Below are positions 1 through 11,347 of a stretch of 64,000 nucleotides of DNA, piece after piece (position 1 is the first letter of the stretch; each line of letters opens with the position of its first letter). The stretch comes from Capsicum annuum (Eukaryota; Streptophyta; Magnoliopsida; Solanales; Solanaceae). The translations under genes were made by a program, and so were the position numbers. The stretch lies in the NCBI RefSeq assembly GCF_002878395.1, contig NC_061118.1, positions 84,780,673 through 84,844,672 of the forward strand, written 5' to 3'. The notes beneath the pieces were generated by a model. It had not been told where the DNA came from. It worked only from the letters and a program-made list of their open reading frames with translations, and did no database searches.

Positions 1-19
1 GCCCAAATTGAGTGTCAAC

Positions 20-740
20 TTTTTCTCCACTAAACTGTGGTGGAAATTTAAAACTCAGAAGTCTCTCCTTAAAGAGTCCTTGGAAGTAAAGTATTGTAAT
101 ATATACCATCCAGTTGCTAAGAAAAAAACTCCACGTTAATCTCTTACTTGAGGGAGGATGATGGACATCAAAAGTAATGTGGAACCTTGTATCTTCTGGA
201 TTCTTAGTAAAGGAGATATTTCATTTTGGTGGGACTCATGTACTGAGCTAGGCCCTCTACCTTTAACCTTTTGTAATAGAAGGACTTCCAAAAAAGACTA
301 TGGTGAAGGACTTCTACTTGACTGGTAACTGCAACCGAAGAAAGCTTATGAGAAATATTCCTTATAATGCTGTGAACACTCATATCAACATTGATAAAGA
401 TGATAATCCTGTGTGGGTGCCTGATGAATCGGGAAGCTTCAGTTGTAAATCTGTTTGGCAAACTGTGGGAACAAGGAAGAGAACCACTTTATATAGCACT
501 AGCATATGGCATGAAAAACTACCCTTCAAAATCTCTATTTTTATGATGAGGGTTTTGCTGGATAAGATGGAAACAGATATATGCATGAAGATATTTGGTG
601 TAAATTTATCTTCTATATGCAATTGTTGCACTATTCATAAAAAAGAGACTAATTTTCACCTCTTCAGTGATGGTAACATTACCAAAGATGTTTGGGCCTT
701 CTTCTGTAAGTCTTATGACATCAAATTAACCCATGGTTAG
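20..740 (+). pseudogene. LINE ORF2 remnant, zf-RVT domain
   Basis: This is the region between the RT core and RNase H of a plant LINE ORF2. Near 40-110 a reading frame gives KLWWKF, QKSLL and KYCNIYHPVAKK, typical of the linker after the RT core. In the open stretch 300-740 the motif order is VWVPDESGSFSCKSVW (about residues 38-53), WHEKLPFKISIFMMRVL (about 70-86), METDICMKIFG, then a CNCC pair with a downstream histidine (FHLF). This is the zinc-binding zf-RVT pattern. The copy is broken upstream of 300 by stops and shifts. The methionine at 300 is internal and not a real start. Confidence 0.75.
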
Positions 741-924
741 GTTAGTCAAAGAGCTATATAATGGTGGTTGTATAAAGGCAATAATGAAGTCCATAAGATT
801 GTCCTCCAATGTCTTCCAACAATTATTTACTAGCAAATTTAGAAAATGAGGTGCTTGGCCAGATTTGATAATCACAGAATGACTTCCCAGTTCATCATCC
901 AGCAAGTGATTAAGTTCATAAAAA

Positions 925-1618
925 TTGATTATTAGCTTGCAATTTCCTGATCTACAACTACCTACTTCTTGGCATGAAATGTATACGATTGTGGAGCAAT
1001 TGAATCATGTTATCTATTCTCAAGCTATTTTTTGGCACAAACCTGATCATTGGTGGGTTAAACTTAATATTGATGGTTGTAGTAAAAGAAATCCAGGCCC
1101 TTCTGGAGGAGGTGGTATTATCATATATCATGTTGAAGTTATGAACAGTGCCTTTACTGAATTTTCGGTGAATGTAACAACAACCTTGAAGAAGCTAAGG
1201 CTATGTTTACGGGGATCCCTGTATGTCTCAACAAAGACCTCAGAAATGTTATCACTGAATCTGATTCTATGATTATTATAAATTTGATCACGAGAGTAAA
1301 AAAAAAAACCCATGGCAGCTTATTCAAGTCATAGAACAGATTATAGACCTGATCAAGAATAGAAACTTTATCTTTTTTCATACAATTAGCGAGGATAATA
1401 ATACTACCGACATTCTTGCATATCTGAGAGAAGATACCAAGACTTTTTCTAACTTCAATGAGACTACTTTTGTTCCTGCTAATGTTAGAGCCTCAATGAA
1501 GCTAGAAGCTGATGGAATTCCTAACTTCAGGTTCAGTCAAAATAAGAAAAAATATGTTATCAATACTACTAGATTAACTCTTGCTTCTTATGTCTTCTCT
1601 GTACATAGCATCTCCTAA
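925..1618 (+). pseudogene. LINE ORF2 remnant, RNase H (RVT_3) domain
   Basis: The motif HWWVKLNIDGCSKRNPGPSG followed by GGGI (about 1048-1120) is the opening of the RNase H-like domain that ends many plant LINE ORF2 proteins; the D of NIDG is the first catalytic acid. After a frame change near 1240, ITESDSMIIINLI supplies the ESDS motif. After another at the A run near 1300, PWQLIQVIEQIIDLI and FFHTISEDNNTTDILAYL follow, matching the PW..I..I and H..RE.N..AD.LA motifs. In this copy R is S and A is T. At least two frameshifts separate the pieces, so no functional protein is expected. Confidence 0.75.
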
Positions 1619-1838
1619 AGGTGTTACAAATTTCTCAAGGATATGGTCCTATACCTCTGCATATGCTGGCTATTTTTCTTAACAATTGCTCAAGATTTTA
1701 TTTATAGTCAACTTTCATCATGTTCTGGAGGCTAAGGTTTATCTCCTCCTCCGTGTAATTATGATTTTTGATAAATATACAGGTTGGAGTCATGCCTAAC
1801 TCCTTCATCCTAAAGAAGAACTATTAATTTAAAAAAGT

Positions 1839-2199
1839 ACTATAGGATTGAGCTAAAACTCAATTTATTACAATTAGTCAATTTTAATGTTTGATTTTTC
1901 ATCTTTTTTTTTAAAGAAAAATTAACTATGATATGTACTTTTTTTAATTCATGTCACTTTTCATAGACGAGGAACTGAAGAACACTGTTGAGTAGCCTTG
2001 GAGCCATATTCATCTGATTTGAGAGTACAATAGGCTAACCTCTGTTAGTAATTATGGTCGATATGTGACTAAAGAGGATGATGATATAGAATAGAGATAT
2101 ATTGTCTGTGTTAGTTTCTAACAAAAACTTGTAAAGATATCCAATTGATGATAAATGCAAAATATGGTTTGAGGATGTTGGGATTTGATTCCGTTGATT
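1839..2199. other. unassigned AT-rich stretch after the LINE tail
   Basis: There is no coding signal here. It may be the middle of the A-family LTR whose secure 3' part starts near 2200, but I could not align it with confidence to the copies at 42800-43050 or 37700-38200. Confidence 0.3.
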
Positions 2200-3014
2200 G
2201 TTTTACATTGTTATTAATTCCTTGGGTGTACTCTCCGGTGGCATGGTATGTCATGACGGGGTTCATTACTTTATGAATTAGTTGGTGTATGGGCGCCAAC
2301 TTTGTACTGACGTGGTTTCTGATTATATTAGTGTTGTTTCATGATTTCAAATCATTTATTACTTATGTTTGACAATATTTGTATGTTTTGAATACCCTAT
2401 GTCATATTATTATTATTATTCTGATTTGATTACTTTGATACAGTGATGAGGGAGATGATTCAAGTCTGATTCTGTACCTTGACTTAGATATATTTATCTT
2501 GCATTATATCATCTTTATATCATGACTTAGCTCAGTTGACTGATGATTCCTACCGAGTACCCTTTGTTTTGTTAATCATGCTACACTTAGTTACCTTTTT
2601 GGTGCAGATCCAAGTACTAGCTACCGCCGTTGAGTTGAGTTCGGGAGGTGTTGACAATTTGGAGATAGGTTGAGCCCTTGGAGTTTTGAGTCACCCATTT
2701 CACTGTATCTTTAACTCAGTCTTTAGTGTTCAAGATAGATGTATTGACTATCTAAGATATTCTGGAGTGTAATTCTATTACTATCAAATTTGGTTGCCTT
2801 GTACTGATATTAACATGTCATGGGATTAGTAGCCGTATTTGAATAATTTTTATATTAGAACTCTATTCTTATATATCTTACATTTGTTTATTTTGGCCTA
2901 GTTAGGTGTTTCTCACCTAATTAACCCATTACGTTATCTCCGGGTTAAGGTGTTGGCTTACCTACTGGCGGGTTATAGTAGGTTCCATCATGACTTGTAA
3001 ATCAGATCGTGACA
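2200..3014 (+). repeat. A-family Ty3/gypsy LTR, 3' part (A0)
   Basis: The stretch shares ordered blocks with two other A-family LTRs. TGGGTGTACTCTCCGGTGGC recurs near 43108. GTACCTTGACTTAGA and TATATCATCTTTATATCA recur near 43303-43350. The block with GGTGCAGATCCAAG recurs near 38310. The end block, GGTGTTGGCTTACCTACTGG through ATCATGACTTGTAAATC, recurs near 62210-62270 and 38660-38710. The LTR ends with GATCGTGACA at 3014. No primer-binding site follows, so it is either a 3' LTR or a truncated solo fragment. Its 5' boundary is not defined. Confidence 0.65.
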
Positions 3015-5559
3015 TATATACCCGGTAAGTCCCATATATTCCCAAAAATGACCAAGTAGCCAAATATTTCATTTTTCATTCTTTTCTTAAGTTTAGCATC
3101 CAAAACTTAATTTCCTGCAAACCAAACTCATAGCACATTAAAACAACCTAAGAAACTTGTATATTTTCATAGTTTTAATCGTCGAAAATGCTATAAATTT
3201 ATAGCACATCAAGGCAACCACTCAATTCATCTCCTATTATCAGTCAATAAACGTCAAAAGGATATATATACATGTGTATATATGCACACTCTCACATTCC
3301 ACAATTCCTCTCTAACTACAGCATAATTAACTCCTTAGCTTCCATCCTAATACTATATCATCATAAATTGGTTACACATAAATATCCCTAAATTCTCTAA
3401 CTGGTATAGTAGCATACCACATTTCACAATCATTAACTAAGTCTTTTAATGGACAAATCAAGTCTCACTAACCAAAAAAGCTTAAGGAATTAATACTAGA
3501 TTTTCTATAACTCATCTCTACTTAACAGCTTATTCTTAAATATGAACTGGTTTGTCTCACTTTACTACTCAATTGGTATGCATAACAAATAATGGGTAAG
3601 CATTAGTAATAGTTCATCACACAGTTATATAAATATAATATCCATTCGCATTACCCTAATTTACTTATTTAAACCCATGTAATCACCATACTAGCAAATC
3701 TAAGTATGAAATCTTTTGTTAATTTATATTACGAATGCATTTTCTAACCGAGATCTACTAAAATAAAACCAAGCCTACATAGCAGACAAACACCTGTTAT
3801 AGAGGGAAAAAATCTCATCCCTTGCCCTATTCTAGTAATTTTTTTGTGTGAAAATCATAAGGAACCTTTTAGGTTTCCCTTCCTAAACGTACCTCTTTAT
3901 TTGCATTGATGTAGGGTTAAGTAGTAACCTTAGGGAGATTTTAGAAGGTGGCAACATCCTGTTTAAAGCTATAAGGAAAATGGTTTTAATTTTCATTAAG
4001 AGACTCTACTATAGAAGGAAATTTCTCATTATAGCAGGGTGTTGTGAGCCCGCCTCCCAGTATTTCTTACTCCAAATTATTCAAACAAATATCTTTAATG
4101 AAACTCGTAAAGAATTTTTAATGAATTGTTATAACTCATTCCCTTCAAATGCATTGATTATAGTAACAATGAAATAGTTCATTGCAATGACAACTTTTTT
4201 TCTTTAATAATGAGGTTCCCTTCTTGCGTTCACGATGCATTGATGAAGTTGTTCTTCACAAATATTGGAGTCTTACTGCAACTGCAAAAAAGGCGGATTT
4301 GGTACTAGTTTAGTTGTGTATCATCTTAAGCCAAGAGGAAAATCATTTCAAATGGACCTTAAAGATTTGTTTCGAAACCTATTAACATCATTTGACTATT
4401 CTACTAGATCAAATACGACATTCTAGACTAAACAACACGGTTAAAATTTCTAATGAAGGTTGTTACCATTAAGTGGAGCCTAAAACCAACTTTCAACATA
4501 AAAATCATATTTCCATATGAGTACCTAAAATTAAATCGAAATCCATGGGACACAAACAAACCATGCCACCCATCTCATATCTGTTCTAAAGCTCATGGAA
4601 CTGATGAAATTTTGATAAACTGCTTGGATCTCAAAATATTGACCAAAGTCATCAATTCTAACTTAAGAACCTTCCAAAATAAAATACTCATTAACTCTCA
4701 ACCAAACACATCAAAAACTGCATCACTCACTCTTGCAACTCACAAATACAAAACTGCAACTATGGAGAGAGATAAAATGGTCAAATTAAAAAAAATTCCA
4801 AAAATCAAGGAATAAATCATATATAGACTTTCCACTCAAAAAAATTAAGTGATGACTCTCAATTTAAAATAATCGGGCATAATCAATAAATATAATAGAA
4901 ACACATGAGATGATACTATAAGTCAAATTCGAGCCATCAAAGTCAAAAGACGATCCAAAGATTCTCAAGGCTTCTAAAGAAAGTAAACACTACCCATGCT
5001 TGGCCCTATATCTCAACATAGAATATATCCCATGATGACAACATAGTTCTACTTCTTTTTCATCACTTTTTTTAACTGTATGACTAATTCCCTCAAGATA
5101 ATTACCGTACAATCTATCATGAGGAGAAGTAAAAACTAAAACAACGAATTTACCTAAAAGAAAATTTACTACACGATTCAAAAAGTTATCCTTTGAAAAA
5201 GAATTAAAGGCATAAAAAAATCAATAGGCATTATTAGTTATTGCAAAGAGTAAGAACGAGGTATTCCCCACCCCATAATTAAAACTATGCATTGCCGTTA
5301 ATGCATGTTGTATAGAAGAAAAGAGGTGGAAGATAATTCCTAGTATGTCAAATACAAAAGAAATAGTGGTTTATCGGGTGCTTACACTTCTACTAGTCAT
5401 GATCCTTTTTGTCAAAATCCAATTATAGTTTTGACCATCACGCTCTTGCTTTCTCATTCATCAAACATCTTCTCTTCACATTCTCCTATAACATAAAAAC
5501 AGCACTACATTAAATATAATAGCAAATTAAAAACTAGTAGAAATTAGTAAAGTTGGGTT
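3015..5559. other. AT-rich stretch without recognisable genes
   Basis: I see no domain, no LTR pair and no tRNA here. The longer open stretches (for example 4453-4815, 120 codons, and 3980-4177, 65 codons) have low-complexity composition with no recognisable motif and are probably chance. The block near 4450-4720 looks repeat-like in wording but I cannot name it. This is one of the few parts not explained by an identified element. Confidence 0.5.
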
Positions 5560-6065
5560 ACCTCCCTACAAGTACCTAATTTAATTTTAAAGTATGATGT
5601 TAAATAATTTTTACTTTCACCTTAAACATGTAAATTGCACACCTAATTTCACTTTAGGTTTTCGGCTATGATCCAAGAGTGGAGGTGCAACTTTGTGCCT
5701 ATCAAATACTACATATTTTATTTTACATTTTTTGGTTTTCAGGGAAATGTCAGTTTTTCCTAAATAGCCTACAAATTTTAAAATGTAATATTCATCTACC
5801 TCTTTCATTGACTCCCTTTATGTTCAGTATGATCTATTATCATTGTACCACTCAAGCAAAATATGAAGATGTAGTTGGAATGAGGTCTGGTGACCTCATA
5901 CCAAAAAATGTAGACTTACAAAGTTTCTCTTTATGACACAAACTTGAGTCAACTAAAATTGTATCCTTCATGAACTTAGTTGACTCTATTATCACTTCTT
6001 CAACATCATCATAAACTACCATTAGGTTATACAAATGACATTCAACTACTACTTCCTTCAACTAT
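5560..6065 (-). pseudogene. possible degenerate gypsy-type coding tail (weak)
   Basis: On the minus strand, 6061-5852 gives a 69-codon open stretch containing VIIESTKFMKDTILVDSS and HKEKLCKS. 5808-5617 gives HKVAPPLLDHSRKPKVKL. It is followed, further along the minus strand, by the reverse complement of TTGGGTTACCTCCC (5562-5575). A related block, TTGGGTTGCCTCCC, lies at 47330-47343 inside element C, where it sits in the 3' part of a minus-strand gypsy element. The shared block and the strand agreement suggest an old remnant of a similar element. No catalytic motif is visible, so this stays a low-confidence reading. Confidence 0.3.
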
Positions 6066-7320
6066 TAAGAAAATCAAGTCAGTTTGGAGGTTCTTCTCCA
6101 AAAACTCATCCATTACTCACTTATTTATCTCTTTCTAAAAAAGGCAACTCATTGTATGCTTAAATTATTTAGCTAACTTTCTTCACATCTTCTACTCTAA
6201 TACTCCTATCAGTATCAAATACAAAAATAGAACAATTATAATAGAGGATTGATGTAGGTAATACATATAAGAGTAATCATGACAATGAGGGTATAGTTCT
6301 TCACAGTATGCATAAGAAATAACTTAGAATTTCAAACATCCAAACTTTCATAATTCAAATCTTTGATGTTTACAAAGACAAAAAATAGAATGTAAAATTA
6401 TAAATAAATAAAATAAAAAAGTTCAAACCTAAAAAACCTATCAATATTTACAACTACAACTATAATGACATATTACATCATTTTAAAAGACACCTTATTT
6501 GGGTACATGTTATGAGGATTTTTGTAAATATGATCTCAAACTAGTACGGGACAACACGACTGAAAGAATTAAAATTTAAAATTTTGTATAGGGCTAACAT
6601 CATCCCGCTATAGCAGGATGAGGGCACCTGAAACTCATGCATGATTTTAAAGCTTCTCTTTCTCATCTTCTGTTGCAAAAAGGATAAGGTTTTCTATGAA
6701 AACCCTTCTAGTGTTAACTCAAAGCCTTAAAGCAAAGCACAGGAGGGATTTTACCCAAATATGTTGAGTCAAAAGCTCACATTCATACATCTATAGTAGA
6801 TGTTTGGCATCTAGGTAGGCGAGGTTTAGATAAGTAGTTTAGACTTAGGTTAGAAAGCATAAGCATGACATAGATTGATAGGAGATTTCATGTTTAGGCC
6901 TTTGAGCGCAGTATTAGGATGAATAAAAATAATGGAAACCTGGATATTAGATGGGAATTTGTTGTTATTGGTGATATTAAAACTATGTATTAATTAATGT
7001 ATTTGCGGTTATTGTTCAGCCTTGCATGATTAAAAATGGTGTTAAACCCAAAAATTATGTTGGAGCCTCACAAATACCTAAATTTGAGATAGTGTTGGTG
7101 GATATTGAGAATCTATAGGGGTAACTAGAGAAATGGAAAATTCCTATGGTATTAGTGTTAGATGAATAGTTGTGGTGTATCATCACATGAATCAATAGGT
7201 GCATATTTGAAATCCAACTTGTTTTAGTGTGCATGATAATTGTGTCTTCATATTGCTTCTTATAGTGCATTTTCAAGATAAGAGAATAATTATTCATATC
7301 CTAAGTGTTAATTACATGCA
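6066..7320. other. AT-rich stretch, no gene seen; contains a near-perfect palindrome
   Basis: No coding, LTR or RNA gene signal is visible. At 6601-6620 the sequence CATCCCGCTATAGCAGGATG is a 20-base palindrome with one mismatched pair, able to form a cruciform or hairpin. The rest looks like degraded non-coding DNA. Confidence 0.4.
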
Positions 7321-7447
7321 ATGAACTTATATGAAAGGCTTATTGATTTTACAATTGTTATTGTTGTTATCATGGTGGTTGTGATTATTATAATATCTAT
7401 GATTATTTTGGGATACACTCATAATTGGGTATCTTCATTGGATTTTC

Positions 7448-7489
7448 ATTATTATTATTATTATTATTACTATTATTATCATTATTGTT
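7448..7489. repeat. (TTA/ATT)n microsatellite
   Basis: A run of ATT trinucleotides interrupted by ACT and ATC. It makes the open stretch 7321-7635 encode a run of tyrosines, which is why that stretch is not treated as a gene. Confidence 0.9.
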
Positions 7490-7658
7490 GTTGGATGTAC
7501 TATAATTTGGAAATCTTCACAAGATTACTATTAGTATATGGACAAGAGCTTATCTCCAATGTGTCATGGCTAGTAAGAAACGATAAGACCCTTAGCATAT
7601 GTGTACATGCATTAATAAGAGTGATGTTTTCTTAAGTGAACTGAGTTATTTGCGTACT

Positions 7659-7660
<2 letters not shown>

Positions 7661-7697
<37 letters not shown>

Positions 7698-7698
7698 A
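7661..7698. repeat. (TA)n microsatellite next to the A1 insertion
   Basis: About 14 uninterrupted TA units followed by a broken TA tract. It lies 38 bases before the start of the A1 LTR at 7736. Confidence 0.9.
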
Positions 7699-7735
7699 TT
7701 GCTCTATTAATTCCTTGAGTGAACTATTTAAGTTT

Positions 7736-8819
7736 TGTAATGACCCTTCAAGTTATTTTTATATTTCCACGTATTTTCATCATTTAGGGCTTTCCTATGC
7801 TTGCCCAAGTCATTTATGACTTGCTGTGACTGATAGTTCAGTTACTGGGTAGTTAGTTCATATAGTTTTCAGAGCCAATTCTCTATTTTAAAGTCTTTGC
7901 TGGTTTTAAGTGGCTACCATGCAAAAACTTTAGTTAAATGATATTGTATGCCAATTTTGACTATTCCAACAGCTTTGGAATGTTGATTTAAGGCTCTGTG
8001 GACCTCTATTTCAGGTCCTAAGGAACTTAGGATTATTTTGAGCTATTGGTCGAATGTTAAGAAAAATGGAAAATGGGTATAGGACCTACTTTTCATCGAA
8101 ACTAATTAGGATGGAAATTTTACCTGCGCTAATAAGTCCAAAATGTTGAATTACATAGGTTAGCATAGCCTATTTTCATATACAATATTATGAGTGAATT
8201 TTGAGGGGTTGGAAGAGACATGGAAACTTTCTAAGTCTCACTTGGTACATCGCGTCTGTGATGCCCTTGATCTCTTAAGTGATCTGCCTTGCAGCAACAA
8301 ATATCACATAAGTGATAATTTTTAGTTATGAAAGAGATACCCCTGGAAGCATGGAAAGTATCACGCATTTAATGGTGATGCCGCATAAGCAACTTCTGCA
8401 CCTTTGGCTAGATATTGCCTATGCCATACCCATGTACCTGGGAATGGTATAAGTACCCCCTTTATCCTATTTTTATTTTATAATTTCTCATCCATCTAAA
8501 AGATATTTAAACCCTAAGAAGTTGGAGAGTTTGTGGATAACATTGGTGGGTGAGTTTGGAGTTTGGGTAAGGATTAATTATGAAATTATCCTTCAAATTC
8601 GTGGTATGATTTCATTATTTTCATGGTTGATTTCTCCATTCTCATATGAAAACTCCAAAATCTTTGTTACTTAATTTTAGCACTAATAAAACTCAAAATT
8701 CACCCATTTTAAGGGTTAATGTTCCTTGACCATAGAGGGACATTGAGTTTATTTTGGAAATATGATTTACATAAATGGGCCCCACGCAGGATTTTATGTA
8801 ATTTTGGATCTGAATCACA
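7736..8819 (+). repeat. A1 5' LTR, first part
   Basis: The start TGTAATGACCC(T)TCAAGT matches the start of A2 at 39610 (TGTAGTGACCTTTCAGTT). The order of blocks is then the same in both: AAGTCATTTATGACTTG / AAGTCAGTTATGACTTG, the AGTCTTTG(C/T)TGGTT block, and so on. A plant telo-box-like AAACCCTAAG lies at 8509-8518. The LTR breaks off at the target site of the D complex (TCACA, 8815-8819). Confidence 0.8.
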
Positions 8820-9459
8820 TGAAACACCCCAAATCTGGTACCCGAAACACTACACAGTGCTCATGACCCTGAAGGACCACAATCTAACCTATGACTAATA
8901 TCTGTACTTGTGTACTGCATAAAATACTTTATAATGCAGAAACATGAATTGAAAGGCCATAAGATTCAATACTAAACATGATCTGAATGATATAACATCT
9001 GTGTGGGGTAATAGAATACCTAAAACAAAACTGAACATACTGAAGTATGAAACATGATAGTCTAGAAAGCCTATAACTGGTTGAACTGTCTGAGCAAAGA
9101 GTTGATGGGATATGTCCCCAACTAAATCCCACTAATAAACTGGTTAATAAGGTAATAGGGAAATAATCATGTTTTCAAAAGATGAGGACTCACGTCTAAC
9201 TCTGTCTGTGGATATCTGGAATATACTATTGCTCTGGAGCTCGTGTTTTTGAACCTATGGTATAAGACACCATAGCGCAAATGCGTCAGTACTTTAAATG
9301 TACTGGTATGCATGTGAGGTAGGCTGAATGCATGGGGTTCATATGCATGAAAAATAATAATAACTGAAAAACTGTCATAAGCGTGAGAATACATGCATGA
9401 GACATAACAACTGACACTAATACTGTGATAACATGATTGCTGAATCTGAATATAACGAT

Positions 9460-9620
9460 AACATGAGAGACTATATCTGATAGTACTAAATCTGATAGAA
9501 CTATCTAAGTTTCACACTGTATCTGAGTTGAATGTATCTGACACTCCTAAATCTGAAGCACTATCTGAGTTTTATTATTGAGACTGATTGACTATGTCTG
9601 ACAGTCCTGATTCTGTAACA
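9460..9620. repeat. degenerate minisatellite inside D LTR
   Basis: Roughly three copies of a unit of about 50-60 bases built around TATCTGACAGTCCTGAATCTG and ACTATCTGAGTTT. The same array is present in LTR2 (about 17220-17370) and LTR3 (about 33250-33410). Confidence 0.6.
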
Positions 9621-10738
9621 TACAAAAGTGGGAAGTAGTTATCTAACCGACATGCCCCTAATATGCCATTATGGCTGAGTTGGGCTCTAATTTGTAAACT
9701 CAGTTGGAAGGGTGTCAATACTATGCCACTAGTAAGGACAAGTTGTGGGCGACCATTATTTGATAGTGTCCCAAAAACAGAATGGTGGGGCCCTTATCTG
9801 ACAGTGCTTATCCACCTTATAAATCCTCATTAGACAGTGTTAATGTCTCAAACTATGTTGTCTACACAGTTCTGGAATGCAAGGATGACTTCTAAGAATC
9901 ACACCCTCATCTGATAGTGTGTGTTCCTATCCTTGGGTTCACTCAGTGCTAATTCCTACTCCCATTTGAATAAACTCTAAACATGATTTACTGAACTGAA
10001 CATGGGCTGAGTTACTAAATTCTGTTGACTGATGGAATACTACTGATATCTAAAAATTGACTGAGTTCATGAGATCATGGAGACTTCCTGAGTTATAAGA
10101 TAGTCTGAAGTCTAAGGATTCGTAGATTCAATGAGAGTATCATGAAAACATGACATGGCTCTAGGCACATAGCTAATGTTTCGGGTATGAGTACCCCAGG
10201 ACTCGATGGAAGGTAACTGGCCAAGCCTAACTTAGTTGAACATATAATTAAAATCATAATCCATAATACATTTATAGAAGCATTTCATCAAAACATGTGA
10301 TAGGCATAACTTATACATACATGGAGATTTCATGGTATCATGCTAGTTAGGCAATTTTCCTCCATCTAGGCATTTAATCAAACATATCGTATGCATGGTA
10401 CATGTAAACATCATTGTGCAAGAATTAAACATCATGTTTCAATTCTAATTTCATCATTCAAGTGTTTAGTGATAGGTTTGCATGAATCTATATCTATAAT
10501 AATTTAACCCACATAGAATTTATCACCAAACATGGAGTAAAATTTAATTTCTCACTATCCACATGAACAAGAGCAGCCCAATCATGAAGTTCTTCAGAAA
10601 ATCCATAAACTTGAATTTAGAAAAGGGATTCTTGGGCTTCATTGACAAAAGAAGTCCTTAAATCAACATTATGAATACCTTAGTTCATGATTTCATAAAG
10701 ATTGACGGTGAAAATTTTTTGGAATTGGATTTTCTATG

Positions 10739-11110
10739 AAAACCCTAGCTTGTTCATGAGAGGTTTTTGAGAGAACAGAGTGTATTTTTGGTGAAAAGTG
10801 GCTGAATCACGTGTTAAAGGGCTTAAATAGGGGTGGGAATTTGACCGATTTAACCCTGGATGCGTCATTTAATTTCAGTAAAATTTTCCCAAACTGAACC
10901 CCTGGTGCGACGCGGCGTTATCACGCCGTGTCACTGGAATTTAACAATTAGGAAACTGAGGGATGGCGCGATGCGGAGCCATCACATTGCCCCCTCTTTT
11001 ATGACCTAGAACTTTGACGCGACGTGGAGGAAATCACGCTAAGACACTAGAAAAGGATAATTCTTAATTTTGACCCTGGCGCGACATGCCATAATCGCAG
11101 ACCTCTACTG
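10739..11110 (-). promoter_or_regulatory. D LTR promoter region: CG-rich cluster, TATA-like site, telo-box
   Basis: In element sense (minus strand) a cluster of CG-rich words (11110-10905, such as the near-palindrome CGGCGTTATCACGCCG) is followed by CCCCTATTTAAGCCC (10837-10821), a plausible TATA box, and about 75 bases later by GCTAGGGTTTTC containing a telo-box. Promoter activity is inferred from layout only. Confidence 0.45.
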
Positions 11111-11347
11111 CAATTTGCCAAATGCCATTTCCTCTTGTGGAGCAACGTGCCACTAACTAATATGGTGCTATTTTATGATGGAAACTTGAAGTAGTTGTAA
11201 CTTCTGACCAGGTTATTATATTTAAGCGAATCTTATATTGATGTAAAGCTTATTAAAATTCCTCTTGGAATAACCATCATTCAATTTAGAAGATAATGCT
11301 AGACATTTTTAAGATAAAATTAGCTATGTAAAGTATGGGGTATTACA

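Larger units (their letters stand above)
1..1838 (+). mobile_element. 3' half of a non-LTR retrotransposon (plant LINE)
   Basis: The plus strand encodes, in order, a zinc-binding reverse transcriptase tail (zf-RVT) and an RNase H domain of the type that ends ORF2 in plant LINEs. The coding part ends at a TAA at 1616-1618. About 210 bases of 3' untranslated sequence and a short A-rich tail (about 1829-1838) follow, as expected for target-primed insertion. The 5' part, including the RT catalytic core, lies before the window or was lost by 5' truncation. Several frame changes and stops (for example around 220-300, 740-925 and 1240-1310) show the copy is dead. The family name is unknown. Confidence 0.75.
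8820..11347 (-). repeat. D LTR1 (3' LTR of D1)
   Basis: About 2.53 kb. Read forward it runs from TGAAACACCCCAAATCTGG to GGGGTATTACA, so the element-sense LTR is TGTAATACCCC...TTTCA. It aligns block by block with 16574-18887 and 32608-36367. It holds a degenerate internal repeat (about 9460-9620), a CG-rich word cluster (about 10900-11110), a TATA-like CTATTTAAG at 10822-10830 on the minus strand, and a telo-box at 10739-10748. Confidence 0.9.

Noticed and set aside
300..740. A possible independent host gene (146-codon open stretch)
   Set aside because: Its motifs are those of the zf-RVT part of LINE ORF2, and the flanking frames continue the same protein.
4453..4815. A 120-codon open stretch as a hypothetical gene
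   Set aside because: No recognisable motif, low-complexity lysine/asparagine/threonine composition typical of AT-rich non-coding DNA, and no promoter or splice context that I can support.
7321..7635. A 104-codon open stretch starting with a good-looking ATG
   Set aside because: Its middle is a run of tyrosines produced by an ATT microsatellite and the rest has no recognisable motif.
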